This document shows positions 21,129 through 34,936 of a stretch of 64,000 bases of DNA, in pieces (the first letter of the stretch is position 1; every line of letters begins with the position of its first letter). A program made the translations under genes and the position numbers. The DNA is taken from contig NC_042530.1 in assembly GCF_900963305.1 (NCBI RefSeq), positions 8,503,890-8,567,889 of the forward strand. Reading direction: 5' to 3'. Below the pieces are notes generated by a model, which worked only from the letters and a program-made list of their open reading frames with translations, was not told the origin of the DNA and did no database searches. Source of the stretch: Echeneis naucrates (Eukaryota > Chordata > Actinopteri > Carangiformes > Echeneidae).

Positions 21129-23899
21129 TATGTTTTTTTCCCTATGCTGCCATGCTGCCCACCTTTTCATCTTAAAGGGAGTTTTTGGAAAATATGACTT
21201 TTTCATGTCTTGTAGAATGTTAGACGAGTAAAACTGGCCAAAATGTTGGCACAATAAATTTATAGCTACTGTTAGTTAGTTTAGCTCAGCAAAAAGGCCG
21301 GAAACAAGGGAGAACAGTGAGCGAAGCTCTGCTGAAGGATAATAAAGTCTGCAAAATATGCATTGTGGACGTAAATCAACTCTTCATATATCATTTGATT
21401 AGTGTATACAAAAAAGCAATGGAAGAACAAATTAGATTTTTGGCTGGATGAGACACTTCCCAGTTTCAGACTGAGAAAAAAAAACATGTTTACTGAGCTT
21501 TAAAGATGTTGGTCCTAAAATACTTGGCCACTAAGCCTTAACATGAGGCCTTCTATTTACTCTACAGACATGAGTAATGCCAATCCTTTTATCTTATGAG
21601 TTGTGGGCTGTTGTTAAGAACAAATACATTTATTTTCTAAAATGCTAAAGCTGAATCCAGATAGACATTTAATATAAAGGCAAAGCAGAAGCAAAGCAGT
21701 ATGGTTAAATATATACTGTCTCCCGTTCTTCCAGTCTTTCACCTAATATTCATGTTAAATTTCAATAGGGCTTTATGATTTGTGCAGTGTCTTTAAATAG
21801 CTTGACATCTTCTACAGCCTGTGGTGTTTTTCACATACACACACAGACAGAAAAGGAGGGAGAGCAGGAGAGACACCAACTTTGCAGAACCTGTGCAGCC
21901 TAATGTGTCATCCGGCCCCTCGGGTAGAGCCGGAGAAATCCTCTTTGAAGCCTTGATACAGCTCCAATAATGAGGGGGTGTAGCTGCGGGCCCCTGCATG
22001 AGGGTCACTGAGGGCCCTTATTGATTGACTGTTAATTAGTCCATAGGTGCACACTGGTGCATAATTAGACGGATTCTGGGCTTAATGAATGCAGGCAGCC
22101 ATTAATTCTTCTGGGGATTGTTCACTCCAGGAAGGGATGTAGACTTTGGTCTATCAGGTATTATTTTGGGGAATAGCACACTATTGTTACAGGTATGATG
22201 CACACTGAAAATGTATAAACCATCACATATGGTGGTGATGGCTTTGTGATGCAATTTAAGAAATGTGCGTAAATTGTCACTTATTAAGACACAGAAAACT
22301 TTCTTGATGAAATGGCCTTCATATGCTTCATATGAAACAAGGCTTTTAGCCGCTAAGTGCTCCTCAACTTGACAACCACTTGGGTCATGGAAAAAAAGAT
22401 GATACAGAAAGATAATGTTTAAAATTAAATATGTCATTTGATGAGTGACAAATGAGCCCTTTTGGAGATTCACTGAACACCTCCAAGATGTGATGTCGTA
22501 TCCTTCATTCAGCCATTTCCTTCTGTCTCTTAAACTCCAAAAACTCTGAAACGTTTGCGACAACTGGAAAGCGATGAGCAGAAGAGGCAAGTCAGGATTT
22601 GAATGATGAATCCAAATCAGTGACACATAGGTCAAATGGAGAGATAAGCTTGTCAACATGATATTTCAAAAAATGATCATTTCACTTGTGATGTTTCAGT
22701 GTTTTATTAATGGCATGTCTCTAATCCTGGACGGACTTCACAAAAGGAACCACCATGCCATTTACCAAGAACAACTCCTCCTGGGTCAGTCAGTGTTGTT
22801 GAATGACTCAGAGAAGAGTGCTCATTAGCGAAAGGGCAAAAATCACCTTGCTCATCTCATCCTCTGGGCCACTGTCACTTATCTCTAACAGAGTGTCAGT
22901 GCGTTGCTGGCATGCTAAGTGTCATCGCATGATCACATTCACATTGAGCCGAGAATCAGTGATGATCATACAGAGTCCCCCTGCTGCTCTGATGGCTCTG
23001 CGACCCGTGTCAATCACTTTTCTTTGTTCTTGAACCAACTGTCTGATCAATGCTGTTTTTAAATTGGTCACGGATCGTGCCAATCTTTGGCCTGACGTGA
23101 AGCAACAGTCACTAATTGCAAACTACATTCACCAGACTGTCCTCTCTCGTAGCACGATAGATGCCGAGCGCCATCAGGATCCCAGGGGAGGTTCCTTAGC
23201 TATAAATAATATGGATCACATACATCTATGCAGGGGCCCTCAAGCAGCAGTACTCACTTTGATATGTAAATGTAATCCTTGCCTTCCCCCTAATGCCTTA
23301 GAGTCTGAGTAAGTGAAACAATTTGGAGGAATTTCGCAAGGCATCTCAGGTTCAGAATATTAACACTCCTGGTTTCTACAATAACATTTGATCTTGGTGT
23401 TAAAGGATAATTTGTGCTAAACTGTATTACATTTTTCAAGATGCTATCTTGTATGTTCACATAAGTGAATACCTGTTTTGACTTTATATCCGAGGTTAAT
23501 TCATCTTTGGCCTCTCCTGAGTGATTGTGCATTTAAAGAAGCTATTTGAAAGTTTTACCTTCATCATCACTCGACTTGTCTTCTTAGGAGCTGGAGCCAT
23601 CATTGTTTTTACAGTTCAAGAGGCTATAATACGCCATCTGAGCAGCGCCACAGAAACTCAAGGCAGGCCACCTGCACTGGGGCTAGCGAAGTGTGCTAAC
23701 TTAAAATCAAAGCAGAAGAAAAGATGAGATAGAACAAGAAGTAAAAGGAAAGCAAGGCAGTTATTGGTGAGCAATGAAGTTTGAGGTTTATTGTCCTTCT
23801 GGACAATAAACAAAGCAGAAAGCTGCTGCAATGCAAAGTACAAACAAACAAACTTACAAAATAGCTCCTTTAAAAACCTATCTTCGTTTTTCACAATAT

Positions 23900-24220
23900 A
23901 TTCATTCACTCATCTTCTACCACTTATCTATTTCTGGGGGGTGGGGGGTGCTGGAGCCAATCCCAGCTCACATTGGGTGAAGGCGGCGTCACCCTGGACG
24001 GGTCACCCGTCCATCACAGGGCCAACACACAGACAGAGACTAACAACCACTCACACTCAGATCTACGGACAATTTAGAGACAAACATGATTTCTTTGGAC
24101 GGTGGGAGGGAACCCACATGGGGAGAAAATGCAAACTCCACACAGAAAGGCCCCAGGCCAGGACCCAATCCCGCGACCTTCTTGTTGGGCAACAGTGCAA
24201 ATCACTATGCGGCCGCGCTT
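23900..24220 (+). repeat. dispersed teleost repeat, copy 2 (longest)
   Basis: Reads CATCTTCTACCACTTAT, GGTGCTGGAGCCAATCCCAG, CCCGTCCATCACAGGGCCAA, GGACAATTTAGAGACAAA, TTTCTTTGGACGGTGGGAGG, ATGCAAACTCCACACAGAAA and GGCAACAGTGCAAATCACTA, ending in GCGGCCGC. It shares order and spacing with copy 1 at 3386-3672 but keeps the GCTGGAGCC...CACCCTGG block better, so it is closer to the family consensus as I recall it. Confidence 0.88.
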
Positions 24221-26997
24221 CCATTACTATAATATATTTCAAATACAAATGCAAAATTTAGGGCCTGTGAGATTCAAAATTAAGGTATATTTGTCATTCA
24301 ACATTTGTCATGCAGTGAACAACTGACTTCTATAAATCATGGTGGAGTGCTTCTGCCAAGAGGGACGCTGGTCACAAATGGACACTTTAAAGTATAGTGG
24401 TGAACTAAGTTGAACGAACAGCGTCAGATATGACCGTTAAATTGAACTGGCATCTCTGTCATCATTCTTAAGAAAATCGCAGAGTGTAACCTTCAGCGTA
24501 CAAACTCCAATGTAAGGCAGGGCTGCCTTTAAGAAGCCACTTTTATCTACTGCCTGCGCACAAAGCAGGGAAACCCTGGTGTAAGGAGCACAAAACCTGC
24601 TGCCATGAGAAATGAAAAGATCTGAACATCAATAAACTTTTATGGGTGGCTTTGGATCTCAGTGTGCAAAGCAGATTTCTACCTCCTTCATCCGCCAAAG
24701 GGATTTTTTTTTATTCAATAAACAAAGTTTCAGACTGTGACAGCACCTACAGAAGACTGAATCTGTTTCAAAGCAAAGCATGACGCTACTCGCTCTCAGG
24801 TGCTTGATATTATTTGGCGTCTCTGCCATTTTGTCCACACTTGCCTGAGCTCTGAGGTGAGATGGCAGCTTGAGGCTTTGATAAGTGGCACTCCTGCTGT
24901 TCTCTGTCATTCTGGACTCTGCAAGAAGTGAGGAAAGTTGCTCAAATGAGCAGTGATCAAAACGGTAAATGTTGGTGTTTCTCAGCAGGAGAAACAACAG
25001 ACAAGCTTTTCATCCCCGTTATTGGCAGTTGCTACAAACGTCCTAAGGTCTTTCATGAGAATAACACACAGGCTCACACATCAATTTTTCCACTCACACA
25101 AGCACCTCAAAGTGAAACCAAACATCACCAGCCCTGTGTTATTTCTCAGGTTTATTTTGAGGGTTTGTTTTTTTTTTCTTGAAGCAGAGATGTACGGATA
25201 ACTTAACACCCCAGTTTAATTTGCTCGTTGCCTGAATACGTGGTGTCAATGGAGACTAATGCATGTGACAGCTGGAAGCCCTCAACTCCGTATGCACCCC
25301 CAAATAAAACACGATGATTCAGTGTCACAGATGATTCAGAGCAGATAATGAATGGCGGATCCATTTTGTTATTCTTTGCATGTTGTTACTGGCAGGGAGG
25401 AAGGGTGCAACAAAGCAGCATCTTGACTGTAATTGTGCAAATTGCCCGGGGCTATGTACAACCTACTTGTGGTTAGATAGGCTCCTGTTCTTTCTGCCCT
25501 GTTTGAAAGTCATCTCTAACCCAAGTTAAACTAAACTCTGTCCATCCCCGGGCCTTTGCGTTATATCACACAACTCAATCAAGCAGATGGTCGCTTACAC
25601 TTCATCTCATCTCTTGCTTTATTAGCCCAACATAAACATTGTTGTGAGCATGACGGAAAACACGCACCCATGCATAAATAGATGTGCACAGGGATACAGA
25701 AACAAACTTGTGCATAGCGGAGTGATGGCTTCCAGCTCAATGCAGAGCAAGTGCCGATATCCAGAGCCAACATCTAATTAATGTTTACATAACTGTGGCT
25801 AATGTAATTCATGCTCGCCCTTGTTCAGAGGGGTTAGGGAGCTTGGGGAAGCCCACCTGCGAGGACAATAGCCGGTGAGGGAGTCGAACACACAGTCCAG
25901 TGAACTGAACACATCACTGGGGATTGAGAGGAGGAAAAAAAAAAACAAAAAACAGTCTAATTACAAAACACAGTTTGAAAATGTCGGCCACAGAGCAATT
26001 CAGCAATCAAACTGAAAGTTCCTGGAAAACTTGTTGAGCGTAAGTCATGATCATTAAATGTTTGCTTCCAACACACATCCTACCTAATTTAATGGTAATG
26101 AAACTTTTTTGGATTTTAAGTAACTATGTTAAAAGGACATTATTTTAACAGCAAAGTAAATTAATTGAAACAAATGTTTCTCACTGGTATGTAAAAGTGG
26201 AAACATCAATTAGCTACTTAAATACTAGGTCCTCAATTATGATGATCCTAAATGGGTTTTACTTCTTCTATCTTTATTGCGTCCTGCAGCAGCACGATCA
26301 CCATCAGCCATCACTGAGCACTTAGTGAGTTTTAAAAGGCTCTGCAATTTAATGGGAAAGAAACATGAAAGTTAATCAAAATTGCTGTCTTGGAAGGGCA
26401 ACAGTGACGAAGATGCACCTTTACTTCATACAACACAAAATTTAAAGGGGCAGTCAAGGTTAATGTTCACATAAAGTACTCTGAGTGTTTATTGTAGATC
26501 GTCACAGCAGCAAGAATAACTGTGTAGTGAAAACAACACATTTAATTGAGTCATAAATAGATATCTACATAATAACCTCCAGTGGCTTTCTGTTTTGTTT
26601 GTGCCAAATCACAGATTGAGGGCAGAGCTAAAAACAACCTATTATAGTGATGCTACAGTAAAAAACAGCAATGACACCATTACATTAAATGATCAGACAG
26701 CCCTGAACACTAATGCCTCAGACCTTGGTGTTAGAGCTAAGTTCACCTATTCAATAATTACAAATGAATAAACTAAATCAGTGCTTGTCAGGCAAGTTAG
26801 GCTGAAGGGTGAAAATGATGGCATTCCTCGGATGAAGAGTGGCTGAGAGCCAGTTTTACACACCTCCAAGTACCCAGAAGTCATTCTGGAGGCAAACATT
26901 AGTGACTTTCCGACTGTCAGTTATAGTGACATTTATCTTTACTTTTGCTCGTGATCAGGAGTGATCACCGATTCACTGAGGGCAAAGACAGGAGAGA

Positions 26998-27000
<3 letters not shown>

Positions 27001-27028
<28 letters not shown>
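27001..27028. repeat. poly-T tract (28)
   Basis: Uninterrupted run of 28 T on the plus strand. It may be the reverse of a retroposed A tail, but no element is recognisable beside it. Confidence 0.9.
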
Positions 27029-27033
<5 letters not shown>

Positions 27034-30000
27034 TTACAAAGATGGTGTAATGAGAACCTTTCAACAAAGACAAGCTTTACAGGCTGAGGTGGAATGCTTT
27101 AAGTAGCTTACACTACATACAGACGTCAGTGTTCACAGGCAAACTGTTGAACTGTTGAATCTACAGATATTATTTGTTCAAGTAAGGACTGAAAAGAGCA
27201 AAAGTTGATGCTAACAAAGGAAAAGCATAGGATGTGTCGGGGTGAAAATAGACCCCGAGAGAAGCAGCTGCAGATCATGAACAAAGAAAGCACAACAGGG
27301 ATGAAAAGGTTTCACTCTTGGCACAGATAACTCCAAATGGGGCAACAGAGAAACAAGTCACTGGTGAGAAGCATCAGTGCTCTCCCAGCCAGATATGGCC
27401 AGATCTGCCAAAGCAACTGGAGCAAAGAGGGTGGATGAATGTAAAGAATGTATAAAGGAACAAAAGGGTGGAGTTAAACCAGACTGTGTTCAACCCACAG
27501 CGTGCTGGCATCACCTCAAATTTAACACCACACATGTCTTCAGGGCTCAGACACAACAATGATTAAACATATCGAGATGCAAAGTCTCTCACAAGGTCAA
27601 TATACTTCACAGCATAACAAGAGCCAGGAAGCTGCGATAGAGAGCATAATAAAATGAAACAACAGTTTTTACCCTCAAGCAGAACTGAACTCAGTTCAAC
27701 TGTGCTCAACTCCGAGTTAAAAAACTCCACTCACTGGGTTCAAATGTTTCTGAATAGGTGTCTCAAGGCTCTAAAACACCTTCAGGACAATTTTGTCATT
27801 GTCTGAGATGAAAACTTTAACTAATCCCATAAGAAACTGCATGTTGTCGCCGTCTCGTCAGAACCAACCACATAAACAACCACATAAGCTGCTGAAGAAC
27901 AACCACCCAGTATTACATCGCCCTGCTTCCACTCGACCAGTGGCTGTTACATCACATTTACAGTCCTTTGTCTCCTTCTCGTGTGTTTTCTGCACTCATC
28001 CTGTCCTCTTTCTGGAGGGTTAGACCTGATGTTGAAAGGCTTGTGACAAAGGAGTGTGAGATTAACGCACGTATCTCTGTTGATTCATTGCATTAGTTTT
28101 ATTTGACTAGCTCAGTTGATTGATGCTGAGCTCTGGAGGCTTTTAAATTACAGTCACTCCATTGAATTAATGACAGGGAACCAAATACAGCACAGGAATA
28201 ATTTTCGGACACAATTTTTTCACCACACACACCACAATGTGTTTATTATAAATATTTTAACTCACATAGTAACAAAAGGAACATTTCTGTCGTTGGAGAA
28301 TCAAACAGCAACTTAGATTTGTTTTGTCTCAGTCTCCAGTGAAGACAGGGGAGTCTTTGACTGAGTCTGCTGCCGTTTGTGGTGATAGTCTGATATTTTT
28401 ATTACTTTGGCCTGGTGCAGTTGTGTGATCAGCACCTTTAAGCTCCTCATTGGTTATCAGAGAGAAACCAGGGAAGTAATACAGCCACCTACATAACCAA
28501 GTGGAGAACAGGAATACAAAAACAAAACAAAACAAAGGATGAATCATTTAATTTACTCAAGGGTAAAGCATGCTCAGATAATGAGGTCACTTATTAGCAG
28601 CATGTTTCTGCTGCATGGACTCGCTTTTAATTATCCTCTAATATGATAAGCATCGTATTCAACGTTTTGTTTCTGGTGCTGGACAGCCCTGTGTCTGCAC
28701 AAAGGGCAGTTTTTGACCTCCATCAAATTATGCAACACCGTCCACCCCTACATTTATTTTCTGCATTAGAATGCACTTTCTGGAAAACAACCAAGAATCT
28801 CATTCTCCACAAATGCAACTGATTTCACTGCATCTTCACTGGTTTGCACCGTGACTAATGTGGTGGAGGACATTCATGTGTGCTATGGTGCAAATACCCA
28901 ACACAGTCATCTGAGGACATGTGCGGTAAGCGCACGTGGTTTGAAGTGGCAGCAGGAAGCCTCCCGTTTGTACACATATAGAGAGATTGAGGAGCTCACA
29001 TCTCAGGTCACTTACAGACAAATCTAGAAATTGAATCCTGACATAATTGATGTCAAATGTGCCTTTTGATTTGCGTTGAATGAATTGGCCACTGCTGTGG
29101 TGATATATGGACATCTCTACTGTATCAACCTGTGATCTCGGATGCCGTCAGTCTGAACCACAACCTGTGAGGAAGTTGCAACAGATATGTTTGATTGAAG
29201 AGGAAAACAAGAAATAGAGAAAAAAAAAAACATACTGCCTTCATCGTTCTGAAAGCTTTCTCTCACCAACACATCACCAGAAAATAAATTAATCTTCCAT
29301 CCATCAATACTGCATTGATTGTCCAATAAAACAAGTCTCGTTGCCATTCATGTTAAATATTACAAGGATATCATGGTTATATATTAACAGCCTTCAACTA
29401 ACTTAATCTGCATATTGACAACTTTGCTTGGTCTTAAGAACTAGTCTTTGATCTTAACCCATATACAAAGCCCTGGTTTAAACAAAGTTTAACCACTGAT
29501 TGGTGTAAGACAAAGTGACAGGCATCGCCGGAGACAGGGACAAACCCATTCAGCCATCTTGGCCTTTATGCTTTGATTGTTACTTTAAATGAGGCTAGCC
29601 GCGCTGAAAGCAAAAGAGATTTTTAAGGTTATTGACGCTCAGAGACAAGTGGAGTCTAAAATAAGGAAAACCATTTGAAATGTTTCTTTTCTCTGGCTGT
29701 TTTCTGTCTGTCAAACTGACCCATATGATAACTGGCAGTGCCAATGCATAAGATGTTTGTCATTCAGTGCTGAGACCTGAAGTTATTTTGCTTGCCTACG
29801 AATGATCACGCTTTAAAATAGCATAAAGATTTTGACGTAAGACTTGGCCTCCAAAGTATCCAAAACAATTTCATTACATTACTTGATGAAAACAGTGTAA
29901 GCATTATATGTTCAGATTAAGGAGCACCAAATCCCCAATTATGGTCACAGATTATTAAAGAGTAAAGAAAACTGGGTTACAATTTGGTAGAATGGCTTTG

Positions 30001-32670
30001 CCCTAGATTTCTCTTGAAATGGCAATTTTGCCACATTATGGTAACAGTCAAATGTACAGAGTGGATATGTGCTGCTTCATGCTTTTGAATGAAACATTAC
30101 TCATGAAACACTGAAATAAAAAAACACCTATTACAATTTGAAATTACGAATAGAGCTGTCATTAGGTGCAGTTCCTGAAATTGAAAGAATAAAGATGAAA
30201 TAGTGGGCAGAGCATACCCATGCCCAAGATTTACACAGATTATCACAGCAATGTGTGTTGTATGGTGCTACCAGAGAACATTTTAATTTGACTAATTTGT
30301 GAGTTACATATCCTTCATCAATGCTGCGGGAGATGAATTCCTGTTAAATTCTAAAAAAAAAAGATGACGACATGTTCTTGCCCTGTAAAACTCACCTGAA
30401 TCCACAAAAAGACCTGAGACGTGGCCTATCGAAGACATTTACTGTTAAAGTGCCCTTTTTGTGTGTTTCCACACATTTACTTGTGTTGGAACAACCAGTG
30501 CTAAAAGATACAGCTCACAGCTGTTCTAGAAAATTATTGAGCCATTAAAAAATGAAACAGTTTAGTTGTGGCCTTTTTTAAAATATTTATGGCTTCAGTG
30601 AGAACCAAATGTCTCAGGGCAGAATGCCACAGATGGGCAAGAGATGTCAGGAAGTAAAGAAAGCTTGGGTAACAGATAATGTGACATAAATAATATAAAC
30701 TATAATAATAGTCAAAAAATATGATGACAATATAATAGATAAGACACACCCCTTAATTTAATGTATTAGTGGATTCTCTATTGACAGACAATGAGATCAA
30801 TGTATCTACCATCCAATTTAAAGATAAGCTTTTCAGATTAGAGGATGTTTAGTTTCCTAATTGCTCTTAAGCAAAGCTGGATTTTCCTTATTTTCCTCCC
30901 ATCAGCACAGTGTGAGGAGACTGGCATCTGATGGGTGAACAAACATTAGGGAAGCCTCGGCTTTAACACCTTCAGAGGTACGTGTGTAGATTCATATAGA
31001 CAGAATGGCCCTTGAGGCTTTCGCTGAATTATGAAGCTTTGCTTCACCAGTTCTCATGCAGGGGATGCACACACTGTTCAGCTGCATGCAAACCATAGGA
31101 GAAGCTCCAGCTGTCTCAAACTGAATTTTTCAGGAGGTGCTCATTTCAAGAGCATCGGAAGATTGCTAAATTTTATCATTGCAAATATGTTGCTTGTGAA
31201 ACGCTGAGACATGTATTCAAATGTAAAAAACGTAGAATGTATATAACAAATGTACAAATTCTAAACAGTTCCTTTGAAAAGCATCTGACTTGCACTGAAG
31301 AATGTCTGTGTGTCAAATGAAGCAGGGGAGATACTGTGCCGATGAGCAGCTCTCCTCCTGCATACCTAATTAGCCTGTTTAGTCTTAAACTCCCTTACTG
31401 ATATTTAATTACTGATGTATCCAGTGGCCTGTGCGAATGAAAATTCTGTGTTGTTTAGTGATCGACTGTAAAAGAAGAAAACACAATTTCTGTAACATTT
31501 TCAATGTTACTTTTATTTTCTTAAGGCGAAAGGCCAAGCTCCCACTTCTATTAAAGAAGAGCTTTTATAGCAGGTTATATCTGGCCTATAAATCACAAAG
31601 ACACCTGAGCTACAGGACTAAACTCAGATGGTGTTCTTAGCGGTGAGCCCAGAGCTCTGCAGACCCTATTTACATTCATTTAAACACCCAGAGTGACTTT
31701 GTTTATTAAAATTAGTTTCTCAAAGTCAAGCAGAACGTATGAGGAAGAACACATCTCCATCCACTGGGGAAAGCAGCCCAATTATTTTTTAAGGGACAGT
31801 TTGACAAGGAGCCCTAGTTCTTCCTCAAAGCAGATCACAATTGGAAACACAAATGATCAATTAAAAGAATATGTTGCCATGGTATTACAGCGCTTCTGTG
31901 AAACTCTGTCTCAGAAGCAGTGTGCAGTGTTCACACAGTTTGGTCCAGCCCACTGAAAAGCCTGATTTTCATCATGATTATTTTTTTATTCTCCACCTGG
32001 ACAGAAAGGACAGGGTCAGAGGTCATATTAAGTGGCAACATCCCAATTTCCCTGCAGGAATCATTAAAGTTTAATCTAATCGTCTGAGAGACTCGCTCTA
32101 ATTGAGGAAACAAAGGGATAATATTTTAAGCCTGAATCTTTTCCGGTGTAGCATCACAGCAGAGGATTTTTCTCCCAGTCATTTGTTCAGGGACAGTGAT
32201 TTGAAAATGAGGTGACATGAGCAGACCACAAGCAGTCCCTCTCTCATCTGCCAGTGTTTTCTATTTGTGTCAGGCAACATGTGTTTCTCATGATGGGACC
32301 TGACACCTCCCTGCAGCAGCATGGGGCATGAAGAGCGACAAAGTGGATAATCTATAGGAGAAAAATGTTCACATCAACCGCTAACTGCACTCAGATCGAC
32401 TAAAATGTCACCAGATAATATGCGAAATTTGCAGAATGTTAAAGAAAAGTCTATCTTGTCCATTTACAAAATCTAATTTTCTCCTCCTGTCTCTCTCAAG
32501 TTGACTGTTTGTACTTGAGTGCACAGTATGCGTTAAGTCACTTTGACCTCTGCATATGCTGCATGTCTGGAACTTGGATTTTCTCCCAGTTGAATGTCTG
32601 GGTGAAATGGTTTTGCTGTTCAGGATTAATGGGAAAGGGTTTACCATTTTATAAAAGGTTACTTAAGAAA

Positions 32671-33519
32671 TGTGCATTCAGAAAATAATGAAGTTTTTCA
32701 AATTTTGTTAAGTTGCAGACTTATTCAAAATCCAATTCCTTAAAAGGGAAAATCTGACATGACACATCAACATCAAGTATTCAAACCTGTTAATGCAAGA
32801 CTTGGTGTTTAGGTCAGGTTCATCCTGTTTCTTTCAGTCACCTCTGAGATGTTTCTGCAGGCAGATTGGAGTCCACCTGTGGTGGATTCAGCTGACTGGA
32901 CAAGATTTAGCCGAAAAACACACACTGGACTATGTAAGGTGTCAAAGCTGACAAAGAATATCAGAGTTTTAGTAAAGAAGTGCGGAAACAGGATTGTGCC
33001 AGAGCTACAGAAGAGGTCAAGTATGTTCGGTTGCAGGCTTGATATTAGGACCATATATTGCTGAGCGATATATATAACTGCCTGAAACAGCTATAAAAAG
33101 GGGCTCTAATGCCCTTTCCAGCCAGATATCCTTTGAGGAAAAATAAATGAAAGCGTGTGAAGAACAGATTAGAGGAGGGAGAAGGAGAGGAACTTTTCCC
33201 ACTTAGGAATCGTGGAGACTCTCTGTGCTTCTGGAAACATTCAGTATATCTGATGTTTGAGCTCTGCAGGCATCATCAGCTGTGTGACATTACACAGAGC
33301 TGTGTAAGGCTTTCCAAAGCATGTTCAATCAGCTGAATCTACCACAAGTGGATTCCACTCAAGACACATCAGATGAAATGGGAGAACCCTGCACTTCCCT
33401 GATTGTGATCTCTTTGGTACTCTGGGTCAATGAATGTAAACTGATGAGAGAAAAAAATATTTTAAGGCTGCAACATAACAATACACACAATTTTACAGGG
33501 ACTGAACTACGGATGGTGT
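32671..33519. mobile_element. Tc1/mariner-like DNA transposon remnant, internally deleted
   Basis: The left part reads GTGCATTCAGAAAATAATG...TTTTGTTAAGTTGCAGAC, then CATCCTGTTTC, GAGATGTTTCTGCAGGCAGA, TTGGAGTCCACCTGTGGTGG, AAACAGGATTGTGCCAGAG. This follows the 5' end of a widespread fish Tc1 family in which similar text leads into the transposase. At 33300-33519 the same end appears inverted (TTCCAAAGCATGTTCAATCA, CTACCACAAGTGGATTCCAC, AAGGCTGCAACATAACAATA, GAACTACGGATG). The element thus keeps both ends but has lost essentially all the transposase, with about 850 bp left of roughly 1.6 kb. Its middle (about 33050-33205) is occupied by an unrelated repeat that recurs at 36656-36813. Confidence 0.75.
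33051..33205 (+). repeat. crhb-flanking repeat, copy A
   Basis: About 155 bp with ATAACTGCCTGAAACAGC, TATAAAAAGGGG, GAAAGCGTGTGAAGAACAGA and GGAGGGAGAAGGAGAG. It matches copy B at 36656-36813 in the same orientation at roughly 75 percent by eye. It lies inside the Tc1 remnant, about 1.2 kb before the crhb TATA box. Confidence 0.75.
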
Positions 33520-34197
33520 TTATGTTCTCATCAGTAACTTATAATCCTTTAATGTTTGTGAATTCACTGAAATGGACTTACATTGCACGAAATTTTATAT
33601 TAAACAGACAAATTTCTAATGGTTTGTCCGACTTTGGATAAAGCTCTCCATCTAGGAAGACTGGAGCAAGGTGGCTGAAGGATCCACTGGAATGGACAGT
33701 ATAAGCAGCAGCAATGACTCACTGAGAGACAATTCCTCTCTCTCAGCCGGAGCTGTTTGCAGATAATTGAACAGCACTGATTAGATGGGAAGCTGCCTTA
33801 GAATCATTAGTGTGGGGCAACAGACAGAGACAACATCAGTCCTGCAGATTGCACCCAAATGGACCTGTTGTATCTGCAGCTGCGTGATGCATTACCAACA
33901 TCTTTAGTCCTTTAGTCATTAACCATTAATGTGATGTGACAAATCGAAAGTTCAGACACAGTAGTTTAAAAACTTTCAATTAAATCTGACTCTGTATCTA
34001 AAAACCACTCTGAATTATAGGGAGATAAAAATAAGAACAATCTGAAACTTATTCTTGGATTTCCAACTCAGGAAACCCCACACTTTCTTAAAACCAAGCC
34101 TGTCTGGTGAAATTCTCCAGCAGGTGTGGCACCGATAGGGCCTTATTCTGAAGAGCACAGAGGTAGACGCTCGTGCACGCGCGCGCACACTGACATA

Positions 34198-34204
34198 TGA
34201 CTCA
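34198..34204 (+). promoter_or_regulatory. crhb: AP-1-type site upstream of crhb
   Basis: TGACTCA lies about 115 bases upstream of the crhb TATA box. Mammalian CRH promoters use a TGACGTCA cAMP-response element at a comparable position; this is one base shorter, so AP-1 or weak CREB-family binding is a guess. Confidence 0.35.
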
Positions 34205-34311
34205 TCTCATCCAAACTAAAGCACTTTGTCAGAGTCCATTCACGTTACAGCCAGGCGAGAACGCGCAGACTCAATCTGAGCTCGGAGCGCGACACTTATA
34301 GTGATGCTGGC

Positions 34312-34319
34312 TATATAAG
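34312..34319 (+). promoter_or_regulatory. crhb: crhb TATA box
   Basis: TATATAAG sits about 30 bases before the likely start of the non-coding exon 1. Vertebrate CRH promoters have a TATA box at this place. Confidence 0.75.
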
Positions 34320-34341
34320 TCCATTCAGCATCTACTCTTAA

Positions 34342-34451
34342 ACTAAGTGGCCACATACCAGTTTCTCCAGAGAAGTGAAGGAGGGCGGCATCTCGCCAAC
34401 TAACTTGGCAACCCTAACTGGACTGAACTGGACCTCCTCTAGAGACTGAAG
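34342..34451 (+). other. crhb: crhb non-coding exon 1
   Basis: Exon from about 30 bases after the TATA box to a GTATGA donor at 34452. The 465-bp intron ends in CCCTCCCAG at 34916, and exon 2 carries the whole CDS: the two-exon plan of all vertebrate CRH genes. The 5' boundary is estimated. Confidence 0.65.
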
Positions 34452-34936
34452 GTATGAAAAGCTGCCTTTTAAACCTTTTTACATTTTCTCATTTCATCGG
34501 CACGACCTGCACTTTTGCTTTGCAAAGATGCTTTTACGCACCACAAAGTGGATTTTGATCTTTAGTAATTGCATTGTATTTTAAAAGTTGAGTTTACATT
34601 TTTAGTCATGATAACATTATTGTGGGCAATAATAGTTTCACTTCCACAGTTGACCCAAAAATTATTTGTCTTTACGTGTAAATATTGAAAAAAAAAAAAA
34701 AAAAACAAGATGCGAATGATTAACAAGAGATGGTGAATCACAAAATGTCTTACAGCAATAAATTATCTCTGACGCTTTAATTCTCAGTTACCAACCCGTG
34801 GCATTATTGTTTTGCGTGCGTAAATCCATCTTTACGCGGCACATTTCACGCCAGATGAAAATTTTGAAATAAACATATGACAGGAAAATAATCGTGGATT
34901 TTCTTTTCCCTCCCAGATTCCTGTTGATATCCTGAC

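Larger units (their letters stand above)
17900..32670. other. gene-poor interval between rrs1 and the crhb upstream repeats
   Basis: About 14.8 kb with no supported protein gene or RNA gene on either strand. All open frames are short, without splice or family support. Contents: scattered poly-T/poly-A runs, a (TG)n at 20671-20700, a repeat fragment at 21062-21128 and a long repeat copy at 23900-24220. In human the CRH-RRS1 interval is also a gene desert. Some quiet, TAATTA-rich segments (about 22015-22115 and 31320-31430) look like candidates for conserved regulatory DNA, which cannot be judged from one sequence. Confidence 0.55.

Noticed and set aside
33321-33641. 106-codon plus-strand frame near the crhb upstream region
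   Set aside because: It crosses the inverted end of the Tc1-like remnant and has no splice or family support.
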